DNA from: Burkholderiales bacterium | Lineage (GTDB): Bacteria > Pseudomonadota > Gammaproteobacteria > Burkholderiales > Burkholderiaceae_C | Reading direction: 5' to 3' | Assembly: GCA_013205525.1 (NCBI GenBank) | Contig: JABMMR010000276.1 | Coordinates: forward strand, 1 to 7,786 | DNA: 7,786 nucleotides | Part shown: positions 1 to 5,248 of the stretch, piece by piece | Position numbering within the stretch: the stretch's first letter is position 1 | Layout of the letters: each line of letters starts with the position of its first letter | The notes under the pieces: model-generated | Seen by the model: only the letters and a program-made list of their open reading frames with translations | Told to the model about the DNA's origin: nothing | The model's database searches: none | Made by a program: the position numbers and the translations under genes

Positions 1-77
1 ATGACTTGTGCAGTGTCTGCCACCCAAGCTGTGGGGTCGATCTGGGGGGAGTGGTCGTCTAGTTGATAAATAGCCAT
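1..77 (-). CDS. Gamma-class carbonic anhydrase family protein, N-terminal fragment (5' end only)
   Basis: Read on the minus strand from the ATG at 77-75, 25 codons are open to the window edge. They begin MAIYQLDD and continue through IDPTAWVADTAQV. The pattern of a short strand, then P-x-A-W-V-A-D-x-A-x-V, is the usual opening of the first turn of the left-handed beta-helix in the gamma carbonic anhydrase/YrdA family (hexapeptide-repeat, trimeric, cytoplasmic). The zinc-ligand histidines of the family lie further on and are outside the window, so activity cannot be judged. The gene is divergent from the ferritin-like gene at 116 with 38 bp between the starts. No clear Shine-Dalgarno precedes the ATG. 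The family call rests on only about 25 residues. A related hexapeptide acyltransferase-like protein is the main alternative. Confidence 0.75.
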   Translation of the reverse strand, partial: MAIYQLDDHSPQIDPTAWVADTAQV

Positions 78-100
78 GGTGTAGTTGTTCGCTTAAGGTT

Positions 101-114
101 TCTACAATTGTAGA
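101..114. promoter_or_regulatory. Perfect 14-bp palindrome with a -10-like hexamer on each strand (divergent promoter or operator)
   Basis: TCTACAATTGTAGA is identical to its own reverse complement and lies in the 38-bp gap between the divergent starts at 77 (minus) and 116 (plus). It contains TACAAT on the plus strand (103-108) and TACAAT on the minus strand (112-107), each one mismatch from the sigma-70 -10 consensus. Neither has a convincing -35 at normal spacing. The plus-strand hexamer would place the transcript start at about 115-116, on the start codon of the DUF455 gene. The minus-strand hexamer would give a leader of about 22 nt for the carbonic anhydrase gene. It could equally be a dimeric regulator's operator. 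The symmetry is seen; the function is inferred. Confidence 0.4.
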
Positions 115-115
115 G

Positions 116-946
116 ATGGAAATGAGAGAAGCCGCTTACAGCGCATTGTGCGAAGCCCAAGCCGCTGACAAAGTGCAGGCGGTGCAACTGCTTTGGGCCC
201 AGCGTGAAACACTGACTTTGGATACCCAAGCCCTGATGCAAGACGCCAGCCACAAGGCGCCAGGTCGACCCGATAAACCGCTGCTGCAAAACCCGCAACA
301 AGTGCCACAGCGTTCGGTGCACACCGACAAAGGTTTAGCGGCTTTGGTGCACTCGGTCTGCCATATCGAATTCAATGCCATCAACTTGGCGCTAGACGCG
401 GTTTGGCGCTTCGCTGGTTTGCCGCACAACTATTACCAAGACTGGCTCAGCGTGGCCTATGAAGAGTCCACCCATTTTGTGCTGCTGCAAAACTTGTTAG
501 GGCAAATGGGTTATGCCTATGGCGACTTCGCCGCCCACGACGGTTTGTGGTCTATGTGCGAAAAAACCGCTGACGATGTCCTCGCACGCATGGCCTTGGT
601 ACCGCGCACCTTGGAAGCGCGGGGCTTGGATGCCACGCCGCTGATACAAGCCAAATTGTTGTTGTCCTCTTCCCCCCATGCCACTGCTTTTCAGTCGGTG
701 CTGGGCACCATTTTGCGTGACGAAGTGGGTCATGTGGCGATAGGCAACCACTGGTTTCGGTACCTGTGTGCTGCGCAAGGCCTTGACCCTTTAGACCACT
801 ACCCTGCCTTGGTTGAGCGCCATGCCGCACCGCGCTTGAAGCCCCCCTTCAACTCCTCAGCGCGCTTGGCGGCGGGTTTCACCCAAGAGGAAATTGACTG
901 GCTGATGGCGCAACGCCTCACAGCGCCTACCCACGTACACAACTAG
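116..946 (+). CDS. Ferritin-like domain protein, DUF455 family (276 aa)
   Basis: This is a full-length member of the uncharacterised DUF455 family, predicted cytoplasmic, with no signal peptide or membrane segment. Seen in the sequence: a short N-terminal helical region (residues 1-30), a proline-rich linker (about 48-66), then a ferritin-like helical bundle. The bundle carries HIEFNAI (E85), EESTH (ExxH at 117-120), HDGLW..CEK (H141, E149) and DEVGH (ExxH at 203-206). Two ExxH motifs plus isolated glutamates on separate helices is the classic carboxylate-bridged di-iron arrangement, so it is probably a metal-dependent oxidase or hydroxylase. The substrate is unknown. The start at 116 is used because the family begins with a short M-E-x-R-x-A-A motif; ATG 122 in the same frame is possible. 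No Shine-Dalgarno is visible. Its stop overlaps the stop of xerD by 4 bp. Confidence 0.85.
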   Translation: MEMREAAYSALCEAQAADKVQAVQLLWAQRETLTLDTQALMQDASHKAPGRPDKPLLQNPQQVPQRSVHTDKGLAALVHSVCHIEFNAINLALDAVWRFAGLPHNYYQDWLSVAYEESTHFVLLQNLLGQMGYAYGDFAAHDGLWSMCEKTADDVLARMALVPRTLEARGLDATPLIQAKLLLSSSPHATAFQSVLGTILRDEVGHVAIGNHWFRYLCAAQGLDPLDHYPALVERHAAPRLKPPFNSSARLAAGFTQEEIDWLMAQRLTAPTHVHN

Positions 947-1851
947 CCGCGGGGATGGTGTTGCGCATGCAGGGCTTTGAGCCGCTCTTTGGCCACATGG
1001 GTGTAAATGGTGGTGGTGGAAATATCTGAATGCCCCAAGAGCATTTGCACCGCACGCAAATCTGCGCCATGGTTGAGCAAGTGGGTGGCAAAAGCATGGC
1101 GCAAAGTGTGCGGCGACAGGGGCACATGGATATCGGCCAAGAGCGCGTATTTTTTAATCAACTTCCAAAACATCACCCGCGACATGGCCGCGCCACGCTG
1201 GGTGACGAACACCGCAGGCGCATTGTGCTTACCCAGCAGCGCAGGGCGTGATTGGTTAAGGTATTTCTCCAAGCTGTCTGCAGCTTCTTCGCCAAATGGC
1301 ACCAGACGTTCTTTGTTGCCTTTGCCGGTGATGCGCAGCACGCCTTCGCGTAAATTAAGCGAAAGCATGGGCAGGTCGACCAACTCGCTGACGCGCAAAC
1401 CACTGGCGTAGAGTAACTCCAACATGGCGCGGTCGCGCAGGCCCAAATCGGTCTCAGTAGCGGGGGCTGACAGCAATGCCTCGACCTGCGTCTCGCTCAA
1501 GGTTTGGGGGAAACGCGTGGCTTGTCGCGCAGTGAGTAATTTCAGAGTGGGGTCTAGGCTTAAGTGTTTTTCACGCAAAGCCCATCGGTAAAACCGCCGC
1601 AACACGGTCAAGCGCCGGTTGGCAGTGCTGGCGCGGGTGTGGGCGTGTTGATCGGCAAAATAAGCTTGCACATCATGTTCGCCAGCAATTTCCAGTTGCA
1701 AAGATTGCGCCTCTAACCACTGGGCAAAAGCTTGTATGTCGCGCCTGTAGGCTGACAAGGTGTTGGTCGACAAGCCGTCTTCCAGCCACAGGGCACCCAT
1801 AAAAATTTCCACCAGGGGGTGGGGCTTAGTCAAGGTGGAGCTTTTGGGCAT
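943..1851 (-). CDS. xerD: Site-specific tyrosine recombinase XerD (302 aa)
   Basis: XerD works with XerC at the dif site to resolve chromosome dimers before division, activated by FtsK. The N-terminal SAM-like core-binding domain is at about residues 10-95 (ALWLEDGLSTNTLSAYRRD). The catalytic domain is at about 115-295. All catalytic residues of the family are visible: R153 (GLRVSEL), K177 (GKGNKER), H248 and R251 (SPHTLRH), H274 (LLGHSD) and the nucleophile Y283 (IYTHV). The C-terminal HAQHHPRG is the conserved XerD tail (HQQHHPRA in E. coli), which argues for XerD over XerC or a mobile-element integrase. The start is supported by AAAAAGG six bases upstream and by the N-terminal alignment. 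It overlaps the 3' end of the Bug receptor gene by 26 bp, so it is probably translated from the murB-Bug-xerD message. No dif site is seen here. Confidence 0.96.
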   Translation of the reverse strand: MPKSSTLTKPHPLVEIFMGALWLEDGLSTNTLSAYRRDIQAFAQWLEAQSLQLEIAGEHDVQAYFADQHAHTRASTANRRLTVLRRFYRWALREKHLSLDPTLKLLTARQATRFPQTLSETQVEALLSAPATETDLGLRDRAMLELLYASGLRVSELVDLPMLSLNLREGVLRITGKGNKERLVPFGEEAADSLEKYLNQSRPALLGKHNAPAVFVTQRGAAMSRVMFWKLIKKYALLADIHVPLSPHTLRHAFATHLLNHGADLRAVQMLLGHSDISTTTIYTHVAKERLKALHAQHHPRG

Positions 1852-2791
1852 AGACGACCTTTTTGTAAACCTCGAACTCGGCCTTTAATTGCTGCGCAAA
1901 TTGCTCTGGGGTATTGCCAATCACCTTGGAACCCGTGGCTTCGATGCGCTTGATCACCGCTGGGTCTTGCAGCACTTTAAGCAGTGCAGCATTGAGCTTT
2001 TGCACCAACTCCTTGGGCATGGCCTTGGGGCCGTAAATGCCGTAAAAAGCAGGACGGTTGACGGGCTCCAAGCCCAGCTCTTTGAAAGTGGGAACACCTG
2101 GCAAATCGGCCAGTCGCTCGGGCGCGGCCACCGCCATGGCCAGCAGTCGTTTGTCCTTGATGTGCGGCAGGGCCGAGGGCAGGTTGTCAAAAATAATCAT
2201 CACCTGCCCACCCACCGTGTCGCGTAAAGCTGGGCCACCGCCGCTGTAGGGAATGTGCACGATGAAGGTTTGCGTCAGGCTTTTGAACAACTCCATTTGC
2301 AAATGACCGATGCCGCCCGTGCCCGAAGACGCGTAGTCGTAATGCCCGGGCTTGCGCCTTAACTCGGTCAGAAATCCAGCAAAGTCTTTGGCGGGAAATG
2401 CGGGGTTAACCGCCAGCACATTGGGTGTGGCGGCCATGTTGATGATGGGCGAAAAATCCTTCAACGGGTCATAGGGAACTTTGGGGTTGATAGCGGGATT
2501 GGTCGAGGTACTTGATGCTGTAGCCAAGCCCAAGGTATAGCCGTCCGCTGGAGCGCGCGCCAGTTCTGCCGCGCCGATGACGCCACCACCGCCTGCTTTG
2601 TTGTCCACCACCAGCGCTTGCCCCAGCAACTTGCCCAAGGGCTCGGCGATGATTCGCGCCATCAAGTCGGTGGTGCCGCCAGCAGCAAAAGGCACGATCA
2701 AGCGAATCGGCTTGCTGGGGTAGGTTTGCGCCATCGCCTGTGGGCAGAGCAAGCTGCAGACCACCGCAAAGAGAGCACACAGTCTTTTCAT
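1826..2791 (-). CDS. Bug-family (TctC-like) tripartite tricarboxylate transporter substrate-binding protein (321 aa)
   Basis: This is a periplasmic receptor of the Bug/TctC family, which captures carboxylates or related small acids. Residues 1-21 form a signal peptide (MKRL basic start, hydrophobic core, AMA cleavage site before Q22). The mature N-terminus carries the family signature YPSKPIRLIVPFAAGGTTD (residues 24-42). Further family features are the NKAGGGGVIGA ligand-binding loop (64-74), ADGYTLGL (82-89), YDYASSGTGG..H (151-163) and a PGVPTFKELGL motif (231-241). Length is normal. The frame stays open upstream to 2887, but the start at 2791 is chosen because it gives a proper signal peptide and an ATGA overlap with the murB stop. 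No TctA or TctB membrane component is nearby, so it is an orphan receptor, as most Bug proteins are. Its position between murB and xerD is unusual. The ligand cannot be told from sequence. Confidence 0.92.
   Translation of the reverse strand: MKRLCALFAVVCSLLCPQAMAQTYPSKPIRLIVPFAAGGTTDLMARIIAEPLGKLLGQALVVDNKAGGGGVIGAAELARAPADGYTLGLATASSTSTNPAINPKVPYDPLKDFSPIINMAATPNVLAVNPAFPAKDFAGFLTELRRKPGHYDYASSGTGGIGHLQMELFKSLTQTFIVHIPYSGGGPALRDTVGGQVMIIFDNLPSALPHIKDKRLLAMAVAAPERLADLPGVPTFKELGLEPVNRPAFYGIYGPKAMPKELVQKLNAALLKVLQDPAVIKRIEATGSKVIGNTPEQFAQQLKAEFEVYKKVVYAQKLHLD
1858..1864 (-). promoter_or_regulatory. Shine-Dalgarno site of xerD
   Basis: On the minus strand AAAAAGG stands six bases before the ATG at 1851-1849. 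It lies inside the last codons of the upstream receptor gene and supports the chosen xerD start, with the 26-bp gene overlap, over shorter alternatives. Confidence 0.55.
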
Positions 2792-3840
2792 ACGACCACC
2801 GGTTCGGGCTCCAAGCGAATACCAAAACGCTCGTACACGCTGGTTTGAATGGCTTGCGCCAAGGTCACCACTTCGCCGCCTGTGCAAGGCTGGGCCGCAC
2901 CGCCTTTGTTGACGATCACCAAAGCTTGTTTTTCATAGACCGCGGCATTGCCCACCGATTTACCGCGCCAGCCACAAGCATCGATTAACCAAGCCGCAGC
3001 CAACTTAAACCGCCCATCGGCCAATTGGTAATGCACCAAACGTGGTTCGCGCGCGATGATGTCTTGGCATTGGTCTGCGGTAACCGTGGGGTTTTTGAAA
3101 AAGCTGCCTGCGTTGCCAATGACGGCCGGGTCGGGCAACTTGGCGCGTCTTATTTCGCAGACCCAGTCAAACACCTGTTGCGCGCTGGGTTGAGCCACGC
3201 CTTTTTGCGCCTGCTTTTTTTCTAAATCGGCATAGCTGATTTCAGCCTTCCATTTTTTGGGTAAGCGAAAACGCACTTGGGTGATGAGCGCGCGACCCAA
3301 CAATCCCAAGTCGCGGCTGTCAGTGGCAGCGTGTTTGAACACCGAGTCGCGGTAGCCAAAAGCGCATTGCGCCGCGTCAAGGGTGAACTGTTGGCCGGTG
3401 TGCAAATCGACCGCATCTAGGGATTCAAAACGGTCTTGTAACTCCACGCCGTAAGCGCCAATGTTTTGCACTGGTGAGGCTCCTACCAAGCCTGGGATCA
3501 GGGCCAAGTTTTCCAAACCAGGCCAGCCTTGCGCCAGTGTCCAAGCCACGAATTCATGCCAATCTTCCCCAGCAGCGGCTTGCACCACCCAAGCTTTGTC
3601 ATCTTCAGACACAAGTTGGCAGCCCTTGAGTTCGACCTTGATGACCAAGCGCTTGATGTCGCCGGTGATCACGATGTTGCTGCCCCCACCCAAAATGAAA
3701 TGCGCTTCGCGGCTGAGCACGGGGTCGCCCAGCAAGGCTTGGACATCGTCCATGGTGCGCAGGCGCAGCAGTCGCTCGGCTCGGGCGGCGATGCCAAAGC
3801 TGTTGTGCGCTTGCAGGGGAACGTTGGTCTCGATAATCAT
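2788..3840 (-). CDS. murB: UDP-N-acetylenolpyruvoylglucosamine reductase MurB (350 aa)
   Basis: MurB catalyses the second committed step of peptidoglycan precursor synthesis: NADPH-dependent, FAD-bound reduction of UDP-GlcNAc-enolpyruvate to UDP-MurNAc in the cytoplasm. The FAD-binding part is at about residues 15-190, with NSFGI (13-17), LGGGSNIV (50-57), PGLVGASPVQNIGAYG (116-131) and FGYRDSVFK (161-169, R164 being the substrate-site arginine). The C-terminal substrate domain has GNAGSFFKNP (242-251) with the catalytic proton donor S246, and ends in LEPEP with the conserved glutamate (E344 or E346). The YRDS element and length mark a type I enzyme like that of E. coli. The protein stops soon after LEPEP, a shorter tail than in E. 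coli. The gene heads the minus-strand operon. Its TGA overlaps the receptor ATG. Its start is divergent from yajQ by 39 bp, and no strong Shine-Dalgarno is seen. Confidence 0.96.
   Translation of the reverse strand: MIIETNVPLQAHNSFGIAARAERLLRLRTMDDVQALLGDPVLSREAHFILGGGSNIVITGDIKRLVIKVELKGCQLVSEDDKAWVVQAAAGEDWHEFVAWTLAQGWPGLENLALIPGLVGASPVQNIGAYGVELQDRFESLDAVDLHTGQQFTLDAAQCAFGYRDSVFKHAATDSRDLGLLGRALITQVRFRLPKKWKAEISYADLEKKQAQKGVAQPSAQQVFDWVCEIRRAKLPDPAVIGNAGSFFKNPTVTADQCQDIIAREPRLVHYQLADGRFKLAAAWLIDACGWRGKSVGNAAVYEKQALVIVNKGGAAQPCTGGEVVTLAQAIQTSVYERFGIRLEPEPVVV
3811..3837 (+). promoter_or_regulatory. Possible yajQ promoter inside the start of murB
   Basis: TTGCAG (3811-3816) and GATAAT (3832-3837, one mismatch from the -10 consensus) lie 15 bp apart on the plus strand, about 42 bp before the yajQ ATG. 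The spacer is shorter than the preferred 16-18 bp. They fall within the first codons of the divergent murB, which is where a promoter must lie because the gap is only 39 bp. A matching pair by eye only. Confidence 0.25.
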
Positions 3841-3846
3841 GTGAGA

Positions 3847-3852
3847 ATTGTC
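3847..3852 (-). promoter_or_regulatory. Possible extended -10 element of the murB operon
   Basis: On the minus strand TGCGACAAT gives a TGn extension followed by GACAAT (4 of 6 to consensus), ending six bases before the murB ATG. A TTGAGA lies 19 bp further upstream, which is a long spacer. If used, the transcript would begin at or beside the start codon. This fits the lack of a Shine-Dalgarno. Weak evidence. Confidence 0.28.
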
Positions 3853-3879
3853 GCACCCTGAACTCCTGAAGTCTCAACC

Positions 3880-4365
3880 ATGCCCTCTTTTGATACTGTT
3901 TGCGAAGCCGACTTGGTTGAAGTGAAAAATGCTGTCGACAATACAGCCAAGGAAATCGGCACCCGTTTCGATTTCAAAGGCACCTCGGCCGCCATCGAAC
4001 TCAAAGAAAAAGAGATCACGCTGATTGGCGACAGCGACTTTCAGTTGCAGCAAATCGACGACATCTTGCGAAATAAGCTGGCCAAGCGAAATGTAGATGT
4101 GCGCTTTCTCGACAAAGGCGACGTGCAAAAAATGGGCGGTGACAAGGTCAAGCAAGTGGTGAAAGTGCGCAACGGCATTGCCAGCGAAGACGCCAAAAAA
4201 ATTCAGCGCATCATCAAAGACAGCAAGCTCAAAGTGCAGGCAGCTATTCAGGGCGAGTCCATACGGGTGACGGGTGCCAAGCGCGACGACTTGCAAGCCG
4301 CCATGGCCTTGATTCGCAAGGACATCACGGAACTGCCGCTGAGCTTCGACAACTTTCGTGATTAA
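3880..4365 (+). CDS. yajQ: YajQ family cyclic di-GMP/nucleotide-binding protein (161 aa)
   Basis: This is a complete YajQ (UPF0234) protein, a small cytoplasmic protein of two ferredoxin-like folds. It starts with the diagnostic [20 protein letters not shown] and continues with TRFDFKGT (28-35), [13 protein letters not shown] (66-78), [12 protein letters not shown] (89-100), [20 protein letters not shown] (106-125) and the C-terminal [10 protein letters not shown]. Length matches the family (about 160 aa). In Xanthomonas a member binds cyclic di-GMP and acts with a LysR-type regulator; in other species the role is uncertain, so a signalling role here is inference from the family. The gene is divergent from murB. 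It appears to be a single-gene unit, convergent with plsY across a 205-bp gap. Confidence 0.95.
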   Translation: MPSFDTVCEADLVEVKNAVDNTAKEIGTRFDFKGTSAAIELKEKEITLIGDSDFQLQQIDDILRNKLAKRNVDVRFLDKGDVQKMGGDKVKQVVKVRNGIASEDAKKIQRIIKDSKLKVQAAIQGESIRVTGAKRDDLQAAMALIRKDITELPLSFDNFRD

Positions 4366-4395
4366 GCTTCCGACCTAAATTCACGCTTTAGCCAC

Positions 4396-4455
4396 CCGCC
4401 ATGGGGACGCATTTTGCTGCTCTTTCGCTCACAAAATGGTCCCCATGACGTGCGG
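4396..4455. repeat. Strong inverted repeat (hairpin) downstream of yajQ
   Basis: The arm at 4400-4416 (CATGGGGACGCATTTTG) is complementary to 4432-4447 (CAAAATGGTCCCCATG) over 16 pairs, with a single bulged base. The 15-nt loop (4417-4431) is pyrimidine-rich. CCGC (4396-4399) and GCGG (4452-4455) can extend the stem across a 4-nt bulge. It begins about 30 bp after the yajQ stop. No T run follows the stem directly; the nearest is six Ts at 4467-4472. It may stabilise or help terminate the yajQ message, or be a REP-type repeat. The structure is seen; the role is inferred. Confidence 0.6.
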
Positions 4456-4472
4456 CTCCCATGTAATTTTTT

Positions 4473-4559
4473 GCTTGCCGAACATGGTGGGTCGGATCGA
4501 CGCGAACATTGCAGCTTTGCTGCAGTGAAAGGAGAACGAGCCCACCGTGGTTGGCAAGC
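4473..4559. repeat. Structured 87-bp element with 19-bp imperfect terminal inverted repeats and an internal hairpin
   Basis: The ends GCTTGCCGAACATGGTGGG (4473-4491) and CCCACCGTGGTTGGCAAGC (4541-4559) pair over 19 positions, with one mismatch and two G-U wobbles. Inside, CATTGCAGC (4507-4515) pairs with GCTGCAGTG (4519-4527) around a TTT loop. The result is a long stem topped by an internal hairpin, between the 3' ends of convergent yajQ and plsY. It contains no ORF of note and no clear target-site duplication. Candidates are a MITE/REP-like palindromic repeat or a structured RNA end. Because both neighbours end here, it is not a 5' riboswitch for either. I do not recognise a named family. 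Confidence 0.55.
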
Positions 4560-4570
4560 TTAAGTGCAAA

Positions 4571-5245
4571 TTAATTGGGATCTGACCCCGATTGTTCCGA
4601 TTGTTCCGATTTTTTGCCCCCGATGCGGCTTTCTTCGCCGCGCAAGAGTTTGGCGATATTGGCTTGGTGTCGCCACATCAGCACCGCGCTCATGACCGCC
4701 ACAGCCAGCAAGACGCGGTCGTCGGCAAGCCAAGCCACTTGGTTGCCGAAAAAGTAATAGACCGGTGCAAACACTGCAGCTGCCAGCGCTGCCAGCGAGG
4801 AATAGCGAGAAAAATACGCCACGATCAACCAAGTGGCCAAGGTCGCCAAGCCCAAAAAAGGCTCGATGCCTAACAACACTCCCGCCGCTGTGGCCACACC
4901 CTTGCCGCCTTGGAAGCGAAAAAAAACCGGCCACACATGGCCCACAAACGCCGCCAAAGCCACCATGGCCATAGTGCCTGCGCCTAGGCCGTAGCTGGCA
5001 CCTTCATGGACCACCGCCCAAACCGGTAGCCAACCCTTGACACCGTCGAGCAGCAAGGTCAGCACCGCGGCCAACTTGTTGCCCGAGCGCAGCACATTGG
5101 TGGCCCCTGGGTTTTGACTGCCGTAAGAGCGCGGGTCGGCCAAGCCCATGAAGCGGCTGACCACCACGGCGAATGACACAGAGCCGATCAGGTAGGCCAA
5201 CACAACAGCCAAAGCAGGATGCAAAATTTCGAAAGGAATGTCCAT
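4571..5245 (-). CDS. plsY: Glycerol-3-phosphate acyltransferase PlsY (224 aa)
   Basis: PlsY is an inner-membrane enzyme that transfers the acyl group from acyl-phosphate (made by PlsX) to glycerol-3-phosphate, starting phospholipid synthesis. The conserved loops are all present: [17 protein letters not shown] (41-57), [10 protein letters not shown] (66-75), [21 protein letters not shown] (102-122) and [18 protein letters not shown] (192-209). Hydrophobic membrane segments lie at about 9-33, 57-80, 88-102, 120-145 and 150-190. The catalytic part is intact. The last dozen residues, [12 protein letters not shown], look unlike a normal PlsY tail. They are encoded by a 9-bp tandem repeat and a REP-like palindrome. 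The start lies 3 bp after the stop of the aldo/keto reductase gene, so the two are probably co-transcribed, although no good Shine-Dalgarno is visible. Confidence 0.95.
   Translation of the reverse strand: MDIPFEILHPALAVVLAYLIGSVSFAVVVSRFMGLADPRSYGSQNPGATNVLRSGNKLAAVLTLLLDGVKGWLPVWAVVHEGASYGLGAGTMAMVALAAFVGHVWPVFFRFQGGKGVATAAGVLLGIEPFLGLATLATWLIVAYFSRYSSLAALAAAVFAPVYYFFGNQVAWLADDRVLLAVAVMSAVLMWRHQANIAKLLRGEESRIGGKKSEQSEQSGSDPN
4573..4593. repeat. REP-like imperfect palindrome at the plsY 3' end
   Basis: The 21-bp stretch is a near-palindrome centred on 4583, with core GGGATCTGACCCC and flanks AATT and GATT. From memory, very similar GGGGTCAGA-type palindromes recur as REP-like repeats in many proteobacterial genomes. 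Here it encodes the terminal residues SGSDPN of PlsY and overlaps its stop codon. Copy number elsewhere in this genome cannot be checked from the window. Confidence 0.45.
4589..4611. repeat. 9-bp tandem repeat inside the plsY 3' end
   Basis: CGATTGTTC occurs twice in direct succession (4589-4597 and 4598-4606), followed by a partial third copy CGATT (4607-4611). On the minus strand it encodes the repeated tripeptide Ser-Glu-Gln (residues 213-218) of the PlsY tail. A 9-bp unit keeps frame, so copy number could vary without disrupting the gene. Confidence 0.8.
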
Positions 5246-5248
5246 GGC

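Noticed and set aside
1..66. Plus-strand reading frame from base 1 ending in TGA at 64-66
   Set aside because: It is 21 codons with no recognisable motif. The opposite strand reads as the start of a gamma carbonic anhydrase family protein with a proper ATG.
1007..1411. Plus-strand reading frames opposite xerD, and similar ones opposite murB and the reductase
   Set aside because: They are antisense shadows of well-conserved genes, with no independent motifs or ribosome sites.
943..1851. Mobile-element or integron integrase
   Set aside because: The conserved XerD length, GKGNKER motif and HHPRG tail, and the lack of att sites or cargo genes nearby, point to the housekeeping recombinase.
2743..2791. 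Possible lipoprotein signal (SLLC) in the Bug receptor
   Set aside because: The residue before the cysteine is Leu, not Gly, Ala or Ser. AMA-Q just after fits ordinary signal peptidase I cleavage.
2792..2887. 32-residue upstream extension of the Bug receptor
   Set aside because: It would bury the clear signal peptide that begins at 2791 and overlap the conserved C-terminal end of murB. The ATGA junction supports the shorter start.
4467..4472. T6 tract as an intrinsic terminator for yajQ
   Set aside because: About 20 nt separate it from the hairpin at 4400-4447, and no GC-rich stem lies directly before it.
4366..4570. Riboswitch or 5' regulatory RNA in the structured gap
   Set aside because: Both flanking genes end here, so the structures cannot act as a leader for either. 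No gene starts downstream in either direction within the gap.
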